64,000 nt of DNA, taken from positions 6,076,001-6,140,000 of the forward strand of contig NZ_CP078145.1 of assembly GCF_019222765.1 (NCBI RefSeq). The letters run 5' to 3'. Origin of the DNA: Nocardia iowensis. GTDB taxonomy: Bacteria > Actinomycetota > Actinomycetes > Mycobacteriales > Mycobacteriaceae. The notes under the pieces are model-generated. The model was not told where the DNA came from. It worked only from the letters and a program-made list of their open reading frames with translations, and searched no databases. Positions 8,811 to 18,752 of this stretch are shown one piece after another; positions within the stretch are counted from its first letter, which is position 1; each line of letters opens with the position of its first letter. Both the position numbers and the translations under genes were made by a program.

Positions 8811-10532
8811 TCACCGCTTCAACACCCAGCGGTCCATGTTCCACCCGGACCCCGCCTGGTTGGCGGCGGCTATCCCGTTCTGCAGACCACCGCCGAACGC
8901 GATGGTGCGCGGGGTGGCGAACAGCGGAATGCTCGGCAGCTCCGCCCACAGCAGGTTTTCGGCGTCGGTGAGCAGATTCAGCTGTGTGGTCGAGTTGTCG
9001 TCGGCCGCAAGCTGATCGGTGATCGCATCGTAGCGGCCGTTACCGAATCGCCCGAAATTGATCCCGCTACCGGTGCGCAACGCACTGGTCGCGGCGACCC
9101 CGGTCAGCGAACCGGACGGACCAGGCGCGCCCGCGGTGCCCCCCAGGATGGCGTCGACTTTTCCCTCGGTGAGCTGGGACGGCGTGAAATCGACCGCCCC
9201 GGCGTCGACCACCGTGATGCCCGCCGGTTTACAGGCCTCGGTGATCATCGCCACGGTCTGCGCGCGCCGCTCGTCGGGACGCAGATATCCGATGCGAATG
9301 GTCGGGTTGTTCGCCTTCGAGGCGGCAACGGCCTGCGTCGCGCCGGGCACGTCGCCGCCGCCGAACTTGCCCGCTGCCCCGGTGGCCGACGGGTAGAACA
9401 GCGAATCCTGTTGCACGATGTGTGCGTTGAGCGGTCCCGCGCCGAGCCCGGTCTTCGGCGCGTCCTTCACCTTGCCGAGCTTGTCGAACAGCGCCTGCCG
9501 CGGCACGCACAGCGCGAGGGCCCGGCGTAAGTCGACCGAACCCAGCACTCCCCCGGTCGCGAGTATCAGCTGTTCGGCGCCACGGCTTGGCACGTTCTGG
9601 ACTTTGAAGCCGTCCAGGTTCAGGTCTTTCACCGATCCGGCGCCGATGTCGATCACGCCCATGGCGCTGTCGCCGACCTTGTCGGTCAGATCGATATTTT
9701 TCGGCCACACCAGGATTCGGCCGGTGGCCGGCTTGTTGCCCCACCAGCGCTCGTTGGAGACCAGCACCAAACCGTCCTTCGCACTGAAGGATTCGATGCG
9801 ATACGGCCCGGACGACGGGAATCGGGTCAGGTCGAGATTGCCGGTGCCGAAATTCCAGCCGGTGTTCCAGAACTCGGCGACCCGCCCGAGCGCGTTCGGA
9901 TCACCGGATTGCAAGGCCGACACCACATTCGGCACGTTCGCCACCCGCGCCGCCACGTGCGCGGGCATCAGCTCGCCCGCGGTGAACAGGTTGCGCCATG
10001 CCGAATAATGCCGATCCGGGCGGAAAACCACGGTGGCGTCGCGGGAACCGGCCTGACAGTCCACCCGTTCGATGTCGGCATAGCCGGTGGTGCTCGCCGC
10101 GTCGAACAGCGGAACAGGGCCGCGCTCACCGGGTTTGGTGAACCGCCCGCTACGCGCGGCCCAGGCGAGCACCAGGTCGTCGCAGGAGGTCGGCACACCG
10201 TCGGAGTACACGCCGTCGGGGTTGAGCCGGTACTGGATGGTCTGCGCCTCGCCGGGCACTTCCTTGGCGGTGCCGAAGTCGGTGTCGGCGACCTGCTGGC
10301 CCTCCGGTCCGGTGTAGAAGAACCCGGTGATCACCCGGCCGAACACCGCGGTCGTTCCGGTGCTCGCGCCGAGGGTGCTACCGCCGTTGTAGCTGGCGAT
10401 GGTGGCGTCGACGGCATAACCGATGGACGGCACCTGGTTTTTGCTCGAGCACCCGGCCGCCAGTCCGGCGGCCAAGGTGCCCGCGGCCAGCACCGCGATC
10501 AGACGTACCGCTCGGCTGCGTGGCTTTCGCAT
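8811..10532 (-). CDS. extracellular peptide-binding lipoprotein of ABC-transporter type (Rv2585c-like)
   Basis: A 573-residue lipoprotein of the SBP_bac_5 (DppA/OppA) family. The signal peptide starts MRKPRSR, has a hydrophobic stretch, and ends in a lipobox LAAGC. The body has the family's long two-lobe layout, with QYRLNPDGVYSDGVPTSCDDL near the N-terminal third. The ATG at 10532 has AAGGGG upstream. No permease genes are adjacent, so either it works with a transporter encoded elsewhere or has another envelope role. It follows secF by 17 bp, the same order as Rv2585c after secDF in mycobacteria. Confidence 0.85.
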   Translation of the reverse strand: MRKPRSRAVRLIAVLAAGTLAAGLAAGCSSKNQVPSIGYAVDATIASYNGGSTLGASTGTTAVFGRVITGFFYTGPEGQQVADTDFGTAKEVPGEAQTIQYRLNPDGVYSDGVPTSCDDLVLAWAARSGRFTKPGERGPVPLFDAASTTGYADIERVDCQAGSRDATVVFRPDRHYSAWRNLFTAGELMPAHVAARVANVPNVVSALQSGDPNALGRVAEFWNTGWNFGTGNLDLTRFPSSGPYRIESFSAKDGLVLVSNERWWGNKPATGRILVWPKNIDLTDKVGDSAMGVIDIGAGSVKDLNLDGFKVQNVPSRGAEQLILATGGVLGSVDLRRALALCVPRQALFDKLGKVKDAPKTGLGAGPLNAHIVQQDSLFYPSATGAAGKFGGGDVPGATQAVAASKANNPTIRIGYLRPDERRAQTVAMITEACKPAGITVVDAGAVDFTPSQLTEGKVDAILGGTAGAPGPSGSLTGVAATSALRTGSGINFGRFGNGRYDAITDQLAADDNSTTQLNLLTDAENLLWAELPSIPLFATPRTIAFGGGLQNGIAAANQAGSGWNMDRWVLKR

Positions 10533-10549
10533 GAAACCCCTTGCCTGTG

Positions 10550-11773
10550 TCAGTGCCGCCGCTTCTGCCGTTTCCCGCTCGGGCGCGCGCCCGGCCGGGG
10601 CGCCTCCCCCGGTACCCGCGGCCTGCGCGGCTCGTCGCCGAGTCCACGGCCGGTGGCGGCGCTCGCCCGGCGCTCCGCCTCGTAGGCCGCACGCGCACTC
10701 GACGCCCCGGCTCGCCGGGCCTTGACCCGGTCGGTGTGCTTGGCGACCGGACCCCACCGCTCCTTGATCGACACCAGCAGCGGCGTCGCGAAGAAGATCG
10801 AGGAGAAGCTACCGACCATCAGACCGACCAGCTGCACCAGGGCGAGGTCCTTGAGCGTGCCGACCCCGAGCATCCAGACGGCGACCACCATCAGGCCGAC
10901 GATCGGCAGGATGCCGATGAGGGCGGTGTTGATCGAGCGCATCAGCGTCTGGTTCACCGCGAGATTGGCCTGCTCGCCGTAGGTTCGGCGGCTCAAATGC
11001 AGGATGCCCCTAGTGTTTTCCTCGACCTTGTCGAAGACGACGACCGAGTCGTACAGCGAGAAGCCGAGAATCGTCAGGATGCCGATCACGGTCGCCGGGC
11101 TGACCTCGAAGCCGACCAGCGAGTACACACCCGCGGTGACGGTGACGTCGAAGACCAGGGCGGCCAACGCGGCGATCGCCATGTGCGGTTCGAATCGAAC
11201 GGCGATGTAGATGGCTACCAGCACCAGGAACACGGCCAGCGCGATGAGCGCCTTGCGGGTGATCTGCTCACCCCAGGTCTCGCTGACGTCCGAGGCGCTG
11301 ATCGCGGCGCGACTCGGGGTGCCGTCCTTGTCCTTTGGCTGGAACTCGGTGAACAGCGCGTCGTTCAGCGCGTCCACCTGCTCCTTGTTCAGCGCCTCGG
11401 AACGGATCAGGATGGTGGCGTTCCCGCCGGTGCCGACGGTCTGCACCGAGACCGGGTCGGTGCCGATGGCGGAGCGGTAGACATCCTCGACCTGGCTAGT
11501 GCTCGCCGACCCGGCCGGGAACTGGACTCGCGAGCCGCCTTCGAAGTCGATACCGAAGTTGAAGCCGCGGAAGACGATGCTGCCCAACGAGATCAGGATG
11601 ATCGCGGCACTGATCAAGTACCACATCCGCCGCCTGCCGATGACGTCGATGGCACCGGTGCCGGTGTAGAGGCGGTTGAAGAAGCCGTGCGTCGGCTGCT
11701 CATGCATCGTGGCGTAGACGTCGGTGGTCTCGGCCGAGCTCTTGCTGAGCGACGGGCTCGTGTGGTTCGTCAT
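10550..11773 (-). CDS. secF: protein translocase subunit SecF
   Basis: A 407-residue RND-fold membrane protein that, with SecD and YajC, uses the proton gradient to help pull preproteins through SecYEG. The [13 protein letters not shown] motif after helix 1 and the [15 protein letters not shown] segment are diagnostic. The C-terminal tail is long, arginine-rich and of low complexity, which is common in actinobacterial SecF. Its ATG overlaps the secD stop (ATGA), so translation is coupled. Confidence 0.95.
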   Translation of the reverse strand: MTNHTSPSLSKSSAETTDVYATMHEQPTHGFFNRLYTGTGAIDVIGRRRMWYLISAAIILISLGSIVFRGFNFGIDFEGGSRVQFPAGSASTSQVEDVYRSAIGTDPVSVQTVGTGGNATILIRSEALNKEQVDALNDALFTEFQPKDKDGTPSRAAISASDVSETWGEQITRKALIALAVFLVLVAIYIAVRFEPHMAIAALAALVFDVTVTAGVYSLVGFEVSPATVIGILTILGFSLYDSVVVFDKVEENTRGILHLSRRTYGEQANLAVNQTLMRSINTALIGILPIVGLMVVAVWMLGVGTLKDLALVQLVGLMVGSFSSIFFATPLLVSIKERWGPVAKHTDRVKARRAGASSARAAYEAERRASAATGRGLGDEPRRPRVPGEAPRPGARPSGKRQKRRH

Positions 11774-13503
11774 CTCGTCTTCACGCCTTCCCGAGTGCCG
11801 ACTGCGGCCTCGGCCGCCTTCCGCTCGCGTGCGATCTGCTGGATCGCGCCGAGCCCGTTCACCGACGGTTTGGCCCACCAACTCGTCCGGGAGGCGAGCA
11901 ACACCAGCGGCGAGGTCACCAGGAACACCACGATGACGTCGAGGATCGTGGTGAGCCCCAGCGTGAACGCGAAACCACGCACCTGTCCGACCGCGAGGAC
12001 GTAAAGCACCGCGGCGGCGATGAAGCTGACCGCGTTGCCGGACAGAATGGTCCGGCGGGCCCGCTGCCAGCCGCGCGGGGCGGCGGAACGGAAGCTACGG
12101 CCTTCGCGCATCTCGTCCTTGATGCGTTCGAAGAACACCACGAACGAGTCGGCGGTCATACCGATACCGATGATCAGACCGGCGATACCGGCCAGGTCCA
12201 GAGTGAACCCGATCCATCGGCCGAGCAGCACCATGATGCCGTACACCGCGAAACCCGAAGCCACCAGCGACAATCCGGTGACCAACCCGAGCATTCGGTA
12301 ATAGGCGAGGCAGTAGAGCAACACCACGGCCAAGCCGATCGCACCCGCGAGCAGACCCGCCTTCAGCGAGGAAAGTCCCAGCGTCGCGGAGACGGTCTCG
12401 GCCTCGGAGGTCTGGAACGACAGCGGCAGCGAACCGTACTTCAGCGTGTTCGCCAGTTCCTTCGCCGAGGCGGCGGTGAAGTTACCGGAGATCTGGGTGC
12501 GGCCGCCCTGCTGCGGTCCCTGCTGCACCACCGGTGCGCTGACCACCTTGGTGTCGAGCACGAAAGCGACGCGCTTGTTGACGTATTCGCCGGTGAGCTT
12601 GGCCCACTCGTCGCTACCCGCGGACTTGAACTCGAGGTAGACCTCGTGCCGCGCCTGCTGGGTGTTCATGCCCGAGGTCGCGCTCTTGATCTCCTGGCCG
12701 TCGATGCGGCTCTTGTCGAGCAGGAGGATCTCCTGGCCGTCGGTGGAGCAGGTGACCAGCGGCAGTTTCGGGTCGTCGTTGCCTTGCAACGGATCCTGCT
12801 TGGTGCAATCCAGCGCGGCCATCGCGGCCTGCTGAACGGTCGGATCGGTGCTCTGCCGCTGCGCCTTGGCGTCCTGGATCTCCTTCTGCGCCAATTGCTG
12901 CGGCGAGAGGTTCGGATCCGTGGGCGGCTGGGTCGGCGCCTGGGCCGGGAACACCCGCTGCTGCGGGGCGGGCTCCGGCTGGGGAGCCGGTTCGCCGCCT
13001 GAAGCGGGATCGCCCACCGAAGGCGGTACCTCCCCTGGTGCGGGTGCGGGTGGTGCGGGCGCCTCACCCGGCACGGGCGGCACACCGCCCGGTGCGGGCG
13101 GCGGTGTCGTGCCGCGCTGCGCCGCGGGCACGGCGTTGAGCACCGGCCGGATGTACAGCCTGGCGGTGGTCGCCAACGCACGCGCCTGCTGCCCGTCGTC
13201 ACCGGGCACCGTGATCACCAGGTTGTCGCCATCGATGACGACCTCGGACCCGGCGACACCGAGACCGTTGACCCGGTTCTCGATGATGTCCTGCGCCTTC
13301 TTCAGGCTGTCCTGATTCGGCTTGCCGCCGTCCGGCGTTCGGGCGGTCAGCGTGACCCGGGTACCACCCTGGAGGTCGATGCCGAGCCGTGGGGTCGAGG
13401 ATTTGTCACCGGTGAAGAACACCAGCGCATAGATCACGGCCAGCAGCGCGGCGTAGACGCCGAGCAGCCGGAGCGGATGCGCCGATCCCTGGGAAGGTGG
13501 CAC
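11770..13503 (-). CDS. secD: protein translocase subunit SecD
   Basis: A 577-residue partner of SecF. It has the first helix, [13 protein letters not shown], and the C-terminal RND helices with [18 protein letters not shown]. The periplasmic P1 region contains a proline-, alanine- and glycine-rich insert of roughly 65 residues (about residues 130-195), which is disordered and typical of Nocardia and mycobacteria. The start is GTG 13503 with GGAG upstream. It is 152 bp downstream of yajC, so the two may share a transcript. Confidence 0.95.
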   Translation of the reverse strand: MPPSQGSAHPLRLLGVYAALLAVIYALVFFTGDKSSTPRLGIDLQGGTRVTLTARTPDGGKPNQDSLKKAQDIIENRVNGLGVAGSEVVIDGDNLVITVPGDDGQQARALATTARLYIRPVLNAVPAAQRGTTPPPAPGGVPPVPGEAPAPPAPAPGEVPPSVGDPASGGEPAPQPEPAPQQRVFPAQAPTQPPTDPNLSPQQLAQKEIQDAKAQRQSTDPTVQQAAMAALDCTKQDPLQGNDDPKLPLVTCSTDGQEILLLDKSRIDGQEIKSATSGMNTQQARHEVYLEFKSAGSDEWAKLTGEYVNKRVAFVLDTKVVSAPVVQQGPQQGGRTQISGNFTAASAKELANTLKYGSLPLSFQTSEAETVSATLGLSSLKAGLLAGAIGLAVVLLYCLAYYRMLGLVTGLSLVASGFAVYGIMVLLGRWIGFTLDLAGIAGLIIGIGMTADSFVVFFERIKDEMREGRSFRSAAPRGWQRARRTILSGNAVSFIAAAVLYVLAVGQVRGFAFTLGLTTILDVIVVFLVTSPLVLLASRTSWWAKPSVNGLGAIQQIARERKAAEAAVGTREGVKTR

Positions 13504-13655
13504 AGTACGTCATCTCCTAGGCGGGAAGTCGAGAGTGGAACAGGCAAGCACACACCAGCGACGCCGAGTGCGGGCAGTAGTGGCCGGGCGCGACGGGTGT
13601 CCGCCGGTCGGATGACCGCGGCAGCACCCGGCGCGCCGGCGCACCGAGCGGATGA

Positions 13656-14015
13656 TCAGTCCTTGGTCAGCCGGGTTTCGGTCTGCTCGGCGGATTCCTC
13701 GACGGCGTCGGCCGCGTGCGCGCCGTCCGTGCCGGAATCGGCCTCGTCCGCGACGACCTCGGTCTCGACGCGCACCTCACGGATGGCGGCGCGCAGCCAG
13801 GTGGTGACGACCTCCTCGGCGATCTCCAGATCGACCGTGGTGTCGTCGAGATCGACGACGGTGCCGTACAGCCCCGACGTGGTGATGACCTGGTCGCCGG
13901 CTTTGAGGTTGTCCTGCATCTCCGTGACCTTGGCGGCTTCCCGCTTCTGACGGCGGACACCGAGGAACATCGGCACGAGCAGGGCTACCAGCAGCAGCGG
14001 AAACAGAAGTTCCAT
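13656..14015 (-). CDS. yajC: preprotein translocase subunit YajC
   Basis: A 119-residue protein with a single N-terminal membrane helix (about residues 3-19). Cytoplasmic RRQKREAAKVTEMQDNLKAGD and ITTSGLYGTVVDLDD segments follow, diagnostic of YajC. The C-terminus is an acidic, alanine-rich tail. It is the first gene of the yajC-secD-secF group. Confidence 0.93.
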   Translation of the reverse strand: MELLFPLLLVALLVPMFLGVRRQKREAAKVTEMQDNLKAGDQVITTSGLYGTVVDLDDTTVDLEIAEEVVTTWLRAAIREVRVETEVVADEADSGTDGAHAADAVEESAEQTETRLTKD

Positions 14016-14372
14016 CGTCGAAGTCAGTCCCTAGTTTTAGTGGTGGGATGGATAAGTACCCACACAGTCTGCCAGTTCGTGTCGCCGCCGCCACACCGGC
14101 ACACCCGCTGGGGAGCCGCGACGTTCGCGCCGGCTATATCGCACGGCGGATCGGCGGCGCGCGGCGGAGTCCGAATAGCCCGGTCGGTTTGCCGGAAAAT
14201 CTTCCGGCACGAAACCCGTCCGTAACGAATTCCGTTGGCCTACAGTAGAAATCGCAGGGAATTCATCAGCGCAGGACGTCCCGACGGCGTGGCCGGGGAG
14301 CCTGATCTACGCACGAACTCACCGATCACCGAGCCGTGTCCGGGGACCTCCTGTGCCTTCACAAAGGGGACG

Positions 14373-15719
14373 ATGATGGCCCAAGAAGCCAGAATCGACG
14401 TCAAAACGCAACTACAGAAAGCCGCAGGGGATCTGTCCGCGCCCGAACTGTACGACCTGGCGCGGATCGCCGAATCCGGCCCATGGTTCGGCATACCGGC
14501 CATCCGATCGGCCGAGACCGCACGACCGCCGGACTTCGAGTGGCCGCTCGTGTCCGAATACGCCTACCTGGGCAAATACGGCAAGGGCACGGCAGCCGTG
14601 CATCTGGCCAACGGGCACGACCGCGTGGTCAACCCGATGATCTTCGCCGACGGCTTCAACTACGGGCCCAGCGACCTCGACGCGCTGTGGCAGTGGTTCA
14701 ACCAGCCCTACTCCGAGGCGGGCGAGCGCCTGTTCGATCAGCTGCTCGCGGCGGGCATCGACATCGTATTGCTCGGCTTCGACGCCAGGCACGACTACAT
14801 CCAGGTCAACGCGGGGGTGGCGCGGGCGTGCATCGGGAAGGTCATCGCCGAACGGCAGGGCACCGCGCCGCTGATCACCGGCGGCGTCAGCATGGGCGGC
14901 CAGATCACCCGCTACGCCCTTGCCGCGATGGAGCAGGCCGAAGAGGACCATCAGACCGAGACCTATCTGTCCTGGGACTCACCGCACAACGGGGCATGGA
15001 TCCCGCTGATCCTGCAGCAGATGGCCTACTTCTTCGAATTCTTCGAAGCCCTCACGCCGGGCAAACCGAGCAAGGCCAGCCTGATCCGCAGTCCAGCGGC
15101 CCAGCAGCTGCTGTGGGCCTGGGTGGAGGATGCGCGCTATTCGGGTCCGGTCGCCACCGCCTCGCCGCTGCGCGCGCAATACGTCCAGGAACTGGCCGAT
15201 CTCGGCGGCTTCCCGCAGCGCCCGGTGCTGCTCGGCGTATCTAACGGTCGCGGCGACGGACAGGGGCCCACGCTGCCCGCCGGTGAGATCGCCTTCGACA
15301 AGAAGTTCCTCGGCGGCCTGGTCGGCAGCGCCACCGCGCGCTACCAACCGGACTTCGGTGAACAGCGGCCGGTCGGCGGCATGCACCTCGGGCTGACCAT
15401 GCGCAGCTCGACGACCACCGCCATCGCACCGTTCGACGGCGCACCCGGCGGCATGCTGGATTCGTTCGGCCAAGTGGCCACCACGCTCGGGATCGATATG
15501 GAGGAGGCGAAGCGCTGGAGTTGTTTCGTCCCGTCGGTCAGCGCCATCGCGCTGGACTTCGATCCGATCGCCTGGAATGTCGATCTCGGCAAGGATCTGC
15601 GTGAGGTGACGGCCGAACACACCGCACTCACCGAATTCTGTTGCAACGCAACCAATACTGAGCACTCGGCGGTGACACCCACGCTCGCCGAATGGGTGCT
15701 GCGCAAGATTGCCAAGTAG
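14373..15719 (+). CDS. alpha/beta-hydrolase-like protein
   Basis: A 448-residue protein of alpha/beta-hydrolase character. The nucleophile elbow GGVSMGG (serine at about residue 179) sits after the strand TAPLITG, and YLSWDSPHNGAW follows as an aspartate-bearing strand. It has no signal peptide with the chosen ATG (AAAGGGG, short spacing). The fold suggests an esterase or lipase, but the substrate is unknown and I do not recognise the subfamily. Codon usage is typical of the genome. It ends in a strong bidirectional hairpin shared with the convergent monooxygenase. Confidence 0.6.
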   Translation: MMAQEARIDVKTQLQKAAGDLSAPELYDLARIAESGPWFGIPAIRSAETARPPDFEWPLVSEYAYLGKYGKGTAAVHLANGHDRVVNPMIFADGFNYGPSDLDALWQWFNQPYSEAGERLFDQLLAAGIDIVLLGFDARHDYIQVNAGVARACIGKVIAERQGTAPLITGGVSMGGQITRYALAAMEQAEEDHQTETYLSWDSPHNGAWIPLILQQMAYFFEFFEALTPGKPSKASLIRSPAAQQLLWAWVEDARYSGPVATASPLRAQYVQELADLGGFPQRPVLLGVSNGRGDGQGPTLPAGEIAFDKKFLGGLVGSATARYQPDFGEQRPVGGMHLGLTMRSSTTTAIAPFDGAPGGMLDSFGQVATTLGIDMEEAKRWSCFVPSVSAIALDFDPIAWNVDLGKDLREVTAEHTALTEFCCNATNTEHSAVTPTLAEWVLRKIAK

Positions 15720-15724
15720 CAGCG

Positions 15725-15759
15725 GCGGGCCCCGCCGGAACACATCCGGCGGGGCCCGC
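15725..15759. terminator. 15-bp hairpin between convergent genes
   Basis: A perfect stem at 15725-15739 pairs with 15745-15759, loop ACACA, extremely GC-rich. It lies 5 bp after the hydrolase stop and 14 bp after the monooxygenase stop, so it can end transcription from both sides. Confidence 0.8.
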
Positions 15760-15773
15760 GTGCTCGACCGGGA

Positions 15774-17264
15774 TCAGGCGGTCTTTCCGTAGACGTAGTC
15801 GTCGAGCGGGAAACTGACCGCCTCACGGTGGGCGTTGAGGGTGCTGGTCGGGCGGAGCAGCGCGGCTTCGCCGTGCGGGTTGAAGTAGTAGCTGCGCGCG
15901 GTGGAGCAGTCGCCGCCGTAGAACACCGAGGAGCTGAGCTTGTCGGTGACGCGGTCGAGGAAGCCCGCGTTGGCCGCCTCGGTCACCTCGAAGGTCTGCT
16001 CGCCGCGGCGGAACAGCTCACCGAAGAGCCGTCCCATGTGCTTCATCTGCGCCTCGATGGTGGTGAAATACGAAAGGCCGCTGTACGAATACGGGCTGTT
16101 GAGGCTGAGGAAGTTCGGGAACTTCGGCACGGTGATGCCCTCATACGCCTGGAAACGGTTGTCCCGCCAGAACTTTCCGAGGTTGACGCCGTCCCGGCCG
16201 ATGATCTCGATGGCCGGGAAGTTCACGTCCCACAGGTTGAAGCCGGTGGCCAGGATCAGCGTGTCGATCTCGGTCTTGTGCCCGTCGGCGGTGACGATGC
16301 CGTCGGCCTCGATGTGATCGATCGAGGTGGTCTCCAGGCGCACGTGCGGCTGGTTGAAGGTACGGAAGTAGGTGTTGGAGAAGGTCGGGCGCTTGCAGCC
16401 GAAGTCGTAGTGCGGGGTGAGCTGTTTACGAGTTTCCTTGTCCCGCACCGAAGCACGCAGATGCGCCTTGGCCAGCACACCCGCGGCCTTGTTCAGCGGC
16501 TTGGCCTGCTTGTAGTGCAGCACGCCGACCACCATGAGCGCCTCGAGCAGGCTGGTGTTGAACAGCCGAGCGGCCTTCTGGGTGGCGGGCACCCGGTGGA
16601 ACAGCTTCTGTACCGGAGCGGGGATGGCGGTGTCGATCTTGGGCACCACCCAGATGGGGGTGCGCTGGAAGACGGTGAGCGCCTTCGCCTTCTTGGCCAC
16701 CTCGGGCACCAGCTGCACGGCCGTCGCGCCGGTGCCGATGATCGCCGCCTTGCGGCCGGTGAGGTCGAAATCGTCTTCCCACGCGGTGGTGTGGATGATC
16801 TTGCCCGCGAACGAGTCGATGCCGGGGAACGGCGGAGTGTATGGCTGGGACAGGAAGCCTGTCGCGGTGAGCAGGTAACGGCCCGTAAGGGTTTCACCGC
16901 CCGCGACCGAGACCACCCAGTGCTCGTGCTCCTCGTCCCACCGGGCGCCGTCGACCACCGTGCCGAAGCGCATGCGCCTGCGCAGACCGTACTTGTCGGC
17001 GATGTGCCCCGCGTACTTCTTCAGCTCCGCACCCGGCGCGAACAGCCGCGTCCAGAAGGGGTTCGGCTCGAACGAGTACGAGTAGGTGACCGAGGCGATG
17101 TCGACCGCGAGGCCCGGGTAATGGTTGACGTGCCAGGTGCCACCTAGGTCGTCCTCGCGTTCGAGGATGACGTAGTTGCTCAGGCCGAGTCGATCGAGCT
17201 CGATGCCCGCCCCCATGCCACCGAATCCCGCACCGACAACGACCGCGTCGTACTGAGGCGCCAC
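15774..17264 (-). CDS. Baeyer-Villiger-type flavin monooxygenase
   Basis: A 496-residue class B flavoprotein. It has an N-terminal FAD-binding GAGFGG (residues 11-16), a second NADP-binding GTGATA motif, and between them a full Baeyer-Villiger signature FxGxxxHxxxW (FAGKIIHTTAW). It therefore probably inserts oxygen next to a carbonyl, or acts as a related N-/S-oxidising enzyme, with NADPH and O2. GTG 17264 has GGAGG six bases upstream; the frame further upstream belongs to the TetR promoter. It is divergent from a TetR gene with a perfect 22-bp palindrome between them, indicating substrate-induced expression. Confidence 0.85.
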   Translation of the reverse strand: MAPQYDAVVVGAGFGGMGAGIELDRLGLSNYVILEREDDLGGTWHVNHYPGLAVDIASVTYSYSFEPNPFWTRLFAPGAELKKYAGHIADKYGLRRRMRFGTVVDGARWDEEHEHWVVSVAGGETLTGRYLLTATGFLSQPYTPPFPGIDSFAGKIIHTTAWEDDFDLTGRKAAIIGTGATAVQLVPEVAKKAKALTVFQRTPIWVVPKIDTAIPAPVQKLFHRVPATQKAARLFNTSLLEALMVVGVLHYKQAKPLNKAAGVLAKAHLRASVRDKETRKQLTPHYDFGCKRPTFSNTYFRTFNQPHVRLETTSIDHIEADGIVTADGHKTEIDTLILATGFNLWDVNFPAIEIIGRDGVNLGKFWRDNRFQAYEGITVPKFPNFLSLNSPYSYSGLSYFTTIEAQMKHMGRLFGELFRRGEQTFEVTEAANAGFLDRVTDKLSSSVFYGGDCSTARSYYFNPHGEAALLRPTSTLNAHREAVSFPLDDYVYGKTA

Positions 17265-17295
17265 TCCGAACCTCCAGGTATGTGAACCGTTTCTC

Positions 17296-17317
17296 ACGGA
17301 ATGACACATCATTCCGT
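17296..17317. promoter_or_regulatory. perfect inverted repeat, likely TetR operator
   Basis: ACGGAATGA and its exact complement are separated by CACA. The site lies 31 bp upstream of the monooxygenase start and 25 bp upstream of the chosen TetR start. This is the size and layout of a TetR-family operator in a divergent promoter. Confidence 0.75.
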
Positions 17318-17342
17318 TTGTGACGACTGTATCATCGTGAAC

Positions 17343-17966
17343 GTGACGAAGCCATTGACGCGAGCCCAGCGACGTAAAGCCGAGCTGCGCCAGGAAATCA
17401 TCGACACCGCCTTCGTCTGTTTTTCGGAGAAGGGCTATCACGCCACCGGAATCGCCGATATCGCCGGTCACCTCGGCATCGGGCACGGCACCTTCTACCG
17501 CTACTTCAGCAATAAGCGCGACATCATCGATCATGTGATCGACGACCTGTCGGCCAAGATCATCGACAGTCTCGGCACGGAGAACGCCCCCGACGCCGCC
17601 ACCACGCTCGACGAATACCGCGCGCAAACCGACCGGATCGGCCAGGCACTCACGCACATCCTGATGGACGATCGCAGGGTCGCGCAGCTGCTGCTGGTGC
17701 ACGCCCCCGGCATCGACGACGAACTGACCGCGCGACTATACGGCCTGCTCGACATGGCCGACGCGCTGACCGCGGGCTACCTCGACCACGGCGTCGAACT
17801 CGGTTATCTGCGTGCGGATCTGGACACCGTCAACACCGCGCGGGCGGTGACCGGCATGCTGCTCGCCGGCATCGTGCACGGCCTGCGCGACACCGACGAG
17901 GGCGCCATCCAAGGCCTCAACGAGGCCATCCGGCGGCTGCTGATCGACGGCGTTCGCAAGGATTGA
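17343..17966 (+). CDS. TetR family regulator (of the monooxygenase)
   Basis: About 207 residues with an N-terminal helix-turn-helix: AELRQEIIDTAFVCFSEKGY, then ADIAGHLGIGHGTFYRYFSNK. The start is one of several GTG codons at 17337-17343 with no clear ribosome binding site, so the message may be almost leaderless. It probably senses the substrate or product of the divergent Baeyer-Villiger monooxygenase and represses both genes through the palindrome at 17296-17317. Confidence 0.85.
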   Translation: MTKPLTRAQRRKAELRQEIIDTAFVCFSEKGYHATGIADIAGHLGIGHGTFYRYFSNKRDIIDHVIDDLSAKIIDSLGTENAPDAATTLDEYRAQTDRIGQALTHILMDDRRVAQLLLVHAPGIDDELTARLYGLLDMADALTAGYLDHGVELGYLRADLDTVNTARAVTGMLLAGIVHGLRDTDEGAIQGLNEAIRRLLIDGVRKD

Positions 17967-18088
17967 GCAAATCGGCAAGCCCCCTGACGCGTCTCGCGGA
18001 GTTAAAGTGATGCACTGCTCGATGTGTCCGCTCCGATGTGTTCGCCAGGGGGCCGCTCGTGGTCGCAAGAGACCAGGGAGTACGAAAA

Positions 18089-18727
18089 ATGCACATTCCC
18101 GCGGACCGGCGCACCGGCCCTGACAGAATGTCGCCCGTGACCCCCGAGGATGTGAGCCGAATCAGTTTTGCGACACCGCCATTCGGGCAGCGCGGTTATC
18201 ACGCGGACGAGGTGGACGCGTTCCTCGATCTGGTCGCCGCGACCATGGCCGGACGGGGCTCCCTCGCCGCCGACGATCTGCGGCACGTCACCTTCGACGC
18301 GCCGCGGCCCGGCGGGCGTGGTTATCGTGCGGACCAGGTCGACGAATACCTGGATCAGGTGCGCGTCGAGCTAGAGATCCGGCAGCGCGGGGTGCGGCCC
18401 GCACCGGCGGGCAACGGGCACGCGATGCTCACGCCCGACGATGTGCGGCGGATGCGGTTCACCCAGTCGCCGGTGGGCCGACGTGGGTACCACGAGGAAG
18501 AGGTCGACGCGTTCCTCGATTTGGTCGCCGCGACCCTCGCGCACGGCGGACCGGGCAGCCTGACCGTGGCGGATGTGCGGGCGGTGCGGTTCACCGAGGC
18601 ACGGCTGGGAACACGCGGATACCAGCGGGACGAGGTAGACGCATTCCTCGACCTCGTCGTCACCGCATTGCAGCATGCCGAGCACCAACACCACCGCTGG
18701 ACGCTGCACCGCGACGGCACCGAATAG
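18089..18727 (+). CDS. four-repeat DivIVA-domain-like protein
   Basis: A 212-residue protein made almost entirely of four copies of one 32-residue unit at about residues 18-49, 60-91, 115-146 and 159-190. Each reads roughly (T/A)[31 protein letters not shown]. This is the pattern of the short DivIVA N-terminal domain that senses membrane curvature, but the long coiled coil of true DivIVA/Wag31 is absent. Unit 2 is the most diverged. The ATG at 18089 has AGGGAG upstream. It may bind membranes or cell-pole proteins; that is inference. It converges on ruvB. Confidence 0.75.
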   Translation: MHIPADRRTGPDRMSPVTPEDVSRISFATPPFGQRGYHADEVDAFLDLVAATMAGRGSLAADDLRHVTFDAPRPGGRGYRADQVDEYLDQVRVELEIRQRGVRPAPAGNGHAMLTPDDVRRMRFTQSPVGRRGYHEEEVDAFLDLVAATLAHGGPGSLTVADVRAVRFTEARLGTRGYQRDEVDAFLDLVVTALQHAEHQHHRWTLHRDGTE

Positions 18728-18752
18728 CGCTGCGCCGGACTGGGTTGCTAGG

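Noticed and set aside
8811..10532. Complete peptide ABC transporter
   Set aside because: Only the binding lipoprotein is encoded; no permease or ATPase genes are adjacent.
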